Under the pieces are notes generated by a model. The model saw only the letters and a list, made by a program, of their open reading frames with translations, did not search any database and was not told the DNA's origin. 6,554 nt of DNA from an uncultured Clostridia bacterium. Lineage in GTDB: Bacteria > Bacillota > Clostridia > Christensenellales > Borkfalkiaceae. The position numbers and the translations under genes are program-made. Of the stretch, positions 6,059 to 6,554 are shown piece by piece (positions within the stretch are counted from its first letter, which is position 1; each line of letters opens with the position of its first letter). The stretch lies in NCBI GenBank assembly GCA_946628865.1, contig CAMOXE010000145.1, positions 1 through 6,554 of the forward strand. Direction: 5' to 3'.

Positions 6059-6087
6059 ATTATAGCAGTTAATTGACCGCAAGTCAA
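6059..6087 (-). promoter_or_regulatory. Sigma-A-type promoter of the tetR-reductase operon
   Basis: On the minus strand, TTGACT (6087-6082), a 17-nt spacer and TATAAT (6064-6059): a near-consensus promoter. The expected +1 is base 6052, which is the G of the GTG codon proposed as the TetR start. No SD lies between the -10 and that codon. Confidence 0.85.
6073..6087. promoter_or_regulatory. Candidate TetR operator palindrome within the promoter
   Basis: TTGAC-N5-GTCAA, a perfect 5-bp inverted repeat with a 5-bp spacer. Continuing outward, one mismatch is followed by two more matching pairs (7 of 8 per arm). It covers the -35 hexamer and the upstream part of the spacer, where a bound TetR dimer would block RNA polymerase. 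Size and position fit TetR-family operators; binding by the adjacent regulator is inferred. Confidence 0.65.
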
Positions 6088-6257
6088 CTATTTTTTCAAA
6101 AAAATTTTTTACTATATAGGTAATTGCTTGGAAAATAGAAGTTCAACCGTATATGCGTACTTTTCGGACGAATTCCAAAAAAGAGCCGAAAAAACTTGTT
6201 TATACAGTTTAATATTCTTCTGAAATTTCCGCAAAAATTCGATTTTTAGCAAAAAGA
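6088..6257. other. AT-rich intergenic stretch without a recognisable gene
   Basis: It contains A/T runs next to the operon promoter (6092-6110) that could act as an UP element for the minus-strand promoter. There is also a 7-bp inverted repeat, TTTTCGG (6161-6167) with CCGAAAA (6186-6192), loop 18. No SD-preceded frame, RNA gene or convincing plus-strand promoter was seen; TTGGAA (6128) with TATATG (6150) is a poor match. Confidence 0.5.
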
Positions 6258-6308
6258 AAACACAATATATTGCAAATACCGTAAAGCATTAAACAATATA
6301 TTGTGTTT
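6258..6308. repeat. 15-bp perfect inverted repeat built from two CAATATATTG palindromes
   Basis: AAACACAATATATTG (6258-6272) and its exact complement (6294-6308) flank a 21-nt loop. Each arm contains CAATATATTG, itself a perfect 10-bp palindrome (6263-6272 and 6294-6303). The palindrome centres are 31 bp apart, about three helical turns, so two dimers could bind the same DNA face. The right arm ends one base before the ATG of the plus-strand frame. It could be a paired operator, an mRNA hairpin hiding that start, or a weak minus-strand terminator, since TCTTTTT follows on that strand. Confidence 0.75.
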
Positions 6309-6554
6309 ATGTCTTTGTTGCCCGAAATAACTATTAAAAAAATAGGGCTCCCGCAAAGATTTTATGAAACAAAAGATTTGTGGGAAAAGGTCGAAGAGCC
6401 GAAGCGCGTCCGGTGGACGAAACAGCGAGGCGATGAGAGTGCCGCGGTCGAAAAATTAAGTAAAAAATTTACGCAAATTTTTCGGGTACCGCAAACGGAG
6501 GAGCAGGCTGAAAAGTCTTTGCTCTTTTGCAAAACAAAAGAGCAAGACCAAAAA
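6309..6554 (+). CDS. Possible hypothetical protein, N-terminal part; runs off the right edge
   Basis: An ATG-initiated frame of 82 codons without a stop up to the last base, so the end is outside the window. The predicted start is MSLLPEITIKKIGLPQRFYE, followed by a charged, soluble stretch rich in Lys, Glu and Gln, with no membrane segment or signal peptide. I recognise no family. In favour: the open length, about 60% purines at first codon positions, and a believable amino-acid mix. Against: no SD before the ATG, no convincing promoter, and the same bases can form four successive hairpins, which suits a structured RNA equally well. GTG at 6303 is an alternative start; an in-frame TAA at 6282 closes the frame upstream. 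If real, translation would begin directly after the inverted repeat at 6258-6308. Confidence 0.4.
   Translation, partial: MSLLPEITIKKIGLPQRFYETKDLWEKVEEPKRVRWTKQRGDESAAVEKLSKKFTQIFRVPQTEEQAEKSLLFCKTKEQDQK
6346..6548. other. Hairpin-dense segment, possible structured RNA
   Basis: Four consecutive, non-overlapping stems are seen. A: GGCTC (6346-6350) with GAGCC (6396-6400), enclosing or alternating with CCGCAAA (6351-6357)/TTTGTGG (6377-6383), then a tandem G-A/A-G step and TTTT/AAAA with a 7-nt loop. B: CGTCC/GGACG (6407-6411, 6415-6419). C: GCGGT plus CGAAAAATT (6444-6457) with AATTTTTCG and ACCGC (6476-6492, GGT bulge), holding an inner GTAAA/TTTAC hairpin. D: a 14-bp stem, 6515-6529 with 6535-6548, one bulged T. 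D is followed by TTTT only on the minus strand, where it could end a transcript coming from the right. It matches no RNA class known to me. Confidence 0.35.

Noticed and set aside
6053..6082. TetR start at the TTG at 6082
   Set aside because: It falls within the -35/-10 promoter elements, has no SD, and adds ten residues not expected before a TetR HTH. It is still possible if an upstream promoter exists.
6481..6500. GGTACCGC resembling the T-box antiterminator motif
   Set aside because: The base before the core is G instead of the U needed for UGGN pairing with the tRNA end. No stem I specifier hairpin or AGTA-type element is visible, and hairpin D lacks a plus-strand U-run.
1..6554. CRISPR array, tRNA, rRNA or insertion sequence
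   Set aside because: No regularly spaced direct repeats, cloverleaf-like segments, rRNA-like stretches or transposase motifs were seen on either strand.

Overview
The window looks like a chromosomal segment of a low- to mid-GC anaerobic Bacillota, probably a Clostridia-type gut lineage. The support is a ylxY-mlpA-like gene pair typical of Gram-positive spore-former chromosomes, clear Shine-Dalgarno (SD) sequences (AAAGGAG, GAGGT), sigma-A-type promoters, and reductases typical of anaerobes. The lineage call is inference.

Left part (1-1389, minus strand): the N-terminal 222 codons of an M16 zinc peptidase, preceded by a membrane-anchored NodB-fold protein of the YlxY type that starts at TTG. 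The two are tightly coupled. In Bacillus the equivalent pair (ylxY-mlpA/ymxG) lies between pnpA and the dipicolinate synthase genes.

Middle (1390-2440, plus strand): a divergent short-chain dehydrogenase (SDR). It has a strong extended -10 promoter and a leader of about 130 nt that can form a 15-bp hairpin and overlapping alternatives, with no recognisable SD. A GC-rich hairpin at 2410-2433 separates it from the convergent operon and can serve both strands.

Right-centre (2445-6087, minus strand): a compact five-gene operon. In transcription order it encodes a TetR-family repressor, a flavodoxin-like protein, an aldo/keto reductase, an iron-sulfur-flavoprotein-like FMN reductase and a YqhD/BDH-type iron alcohol dehydrogenase. 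Genes overlap by 4 nt or are separated by 1-15 nt, so translational coupling is likely throughout. The promoter (TTGACT-N17-TATAAT) contains a TTGAC-N5-GTCAA palindrome, so self-repression by the TetR protein is likely. The predicted +1 falls exactly on a GTG codon, suggesting leaderless translation of the regulator. The AKR plus YqhD-like pairing resembles E. coli yqhD-dkgA, so detoxification of reactive aldehydes or other electrophiles is the best guess for the operon.

Right edge (6088-6554): an AT-rich stretch, then two copies of the palindrome CAATATATTG forming a 15-bp inverted repeat. These abut an 82-codon plus-strand frame that stays open to the window end. The same 200 nt can fold into four consecutive hairpins, so it may be an unrecognised gene start, a structured RNA, or both. 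No CRISPR array, tRNA, rRNA or transposase was seen.
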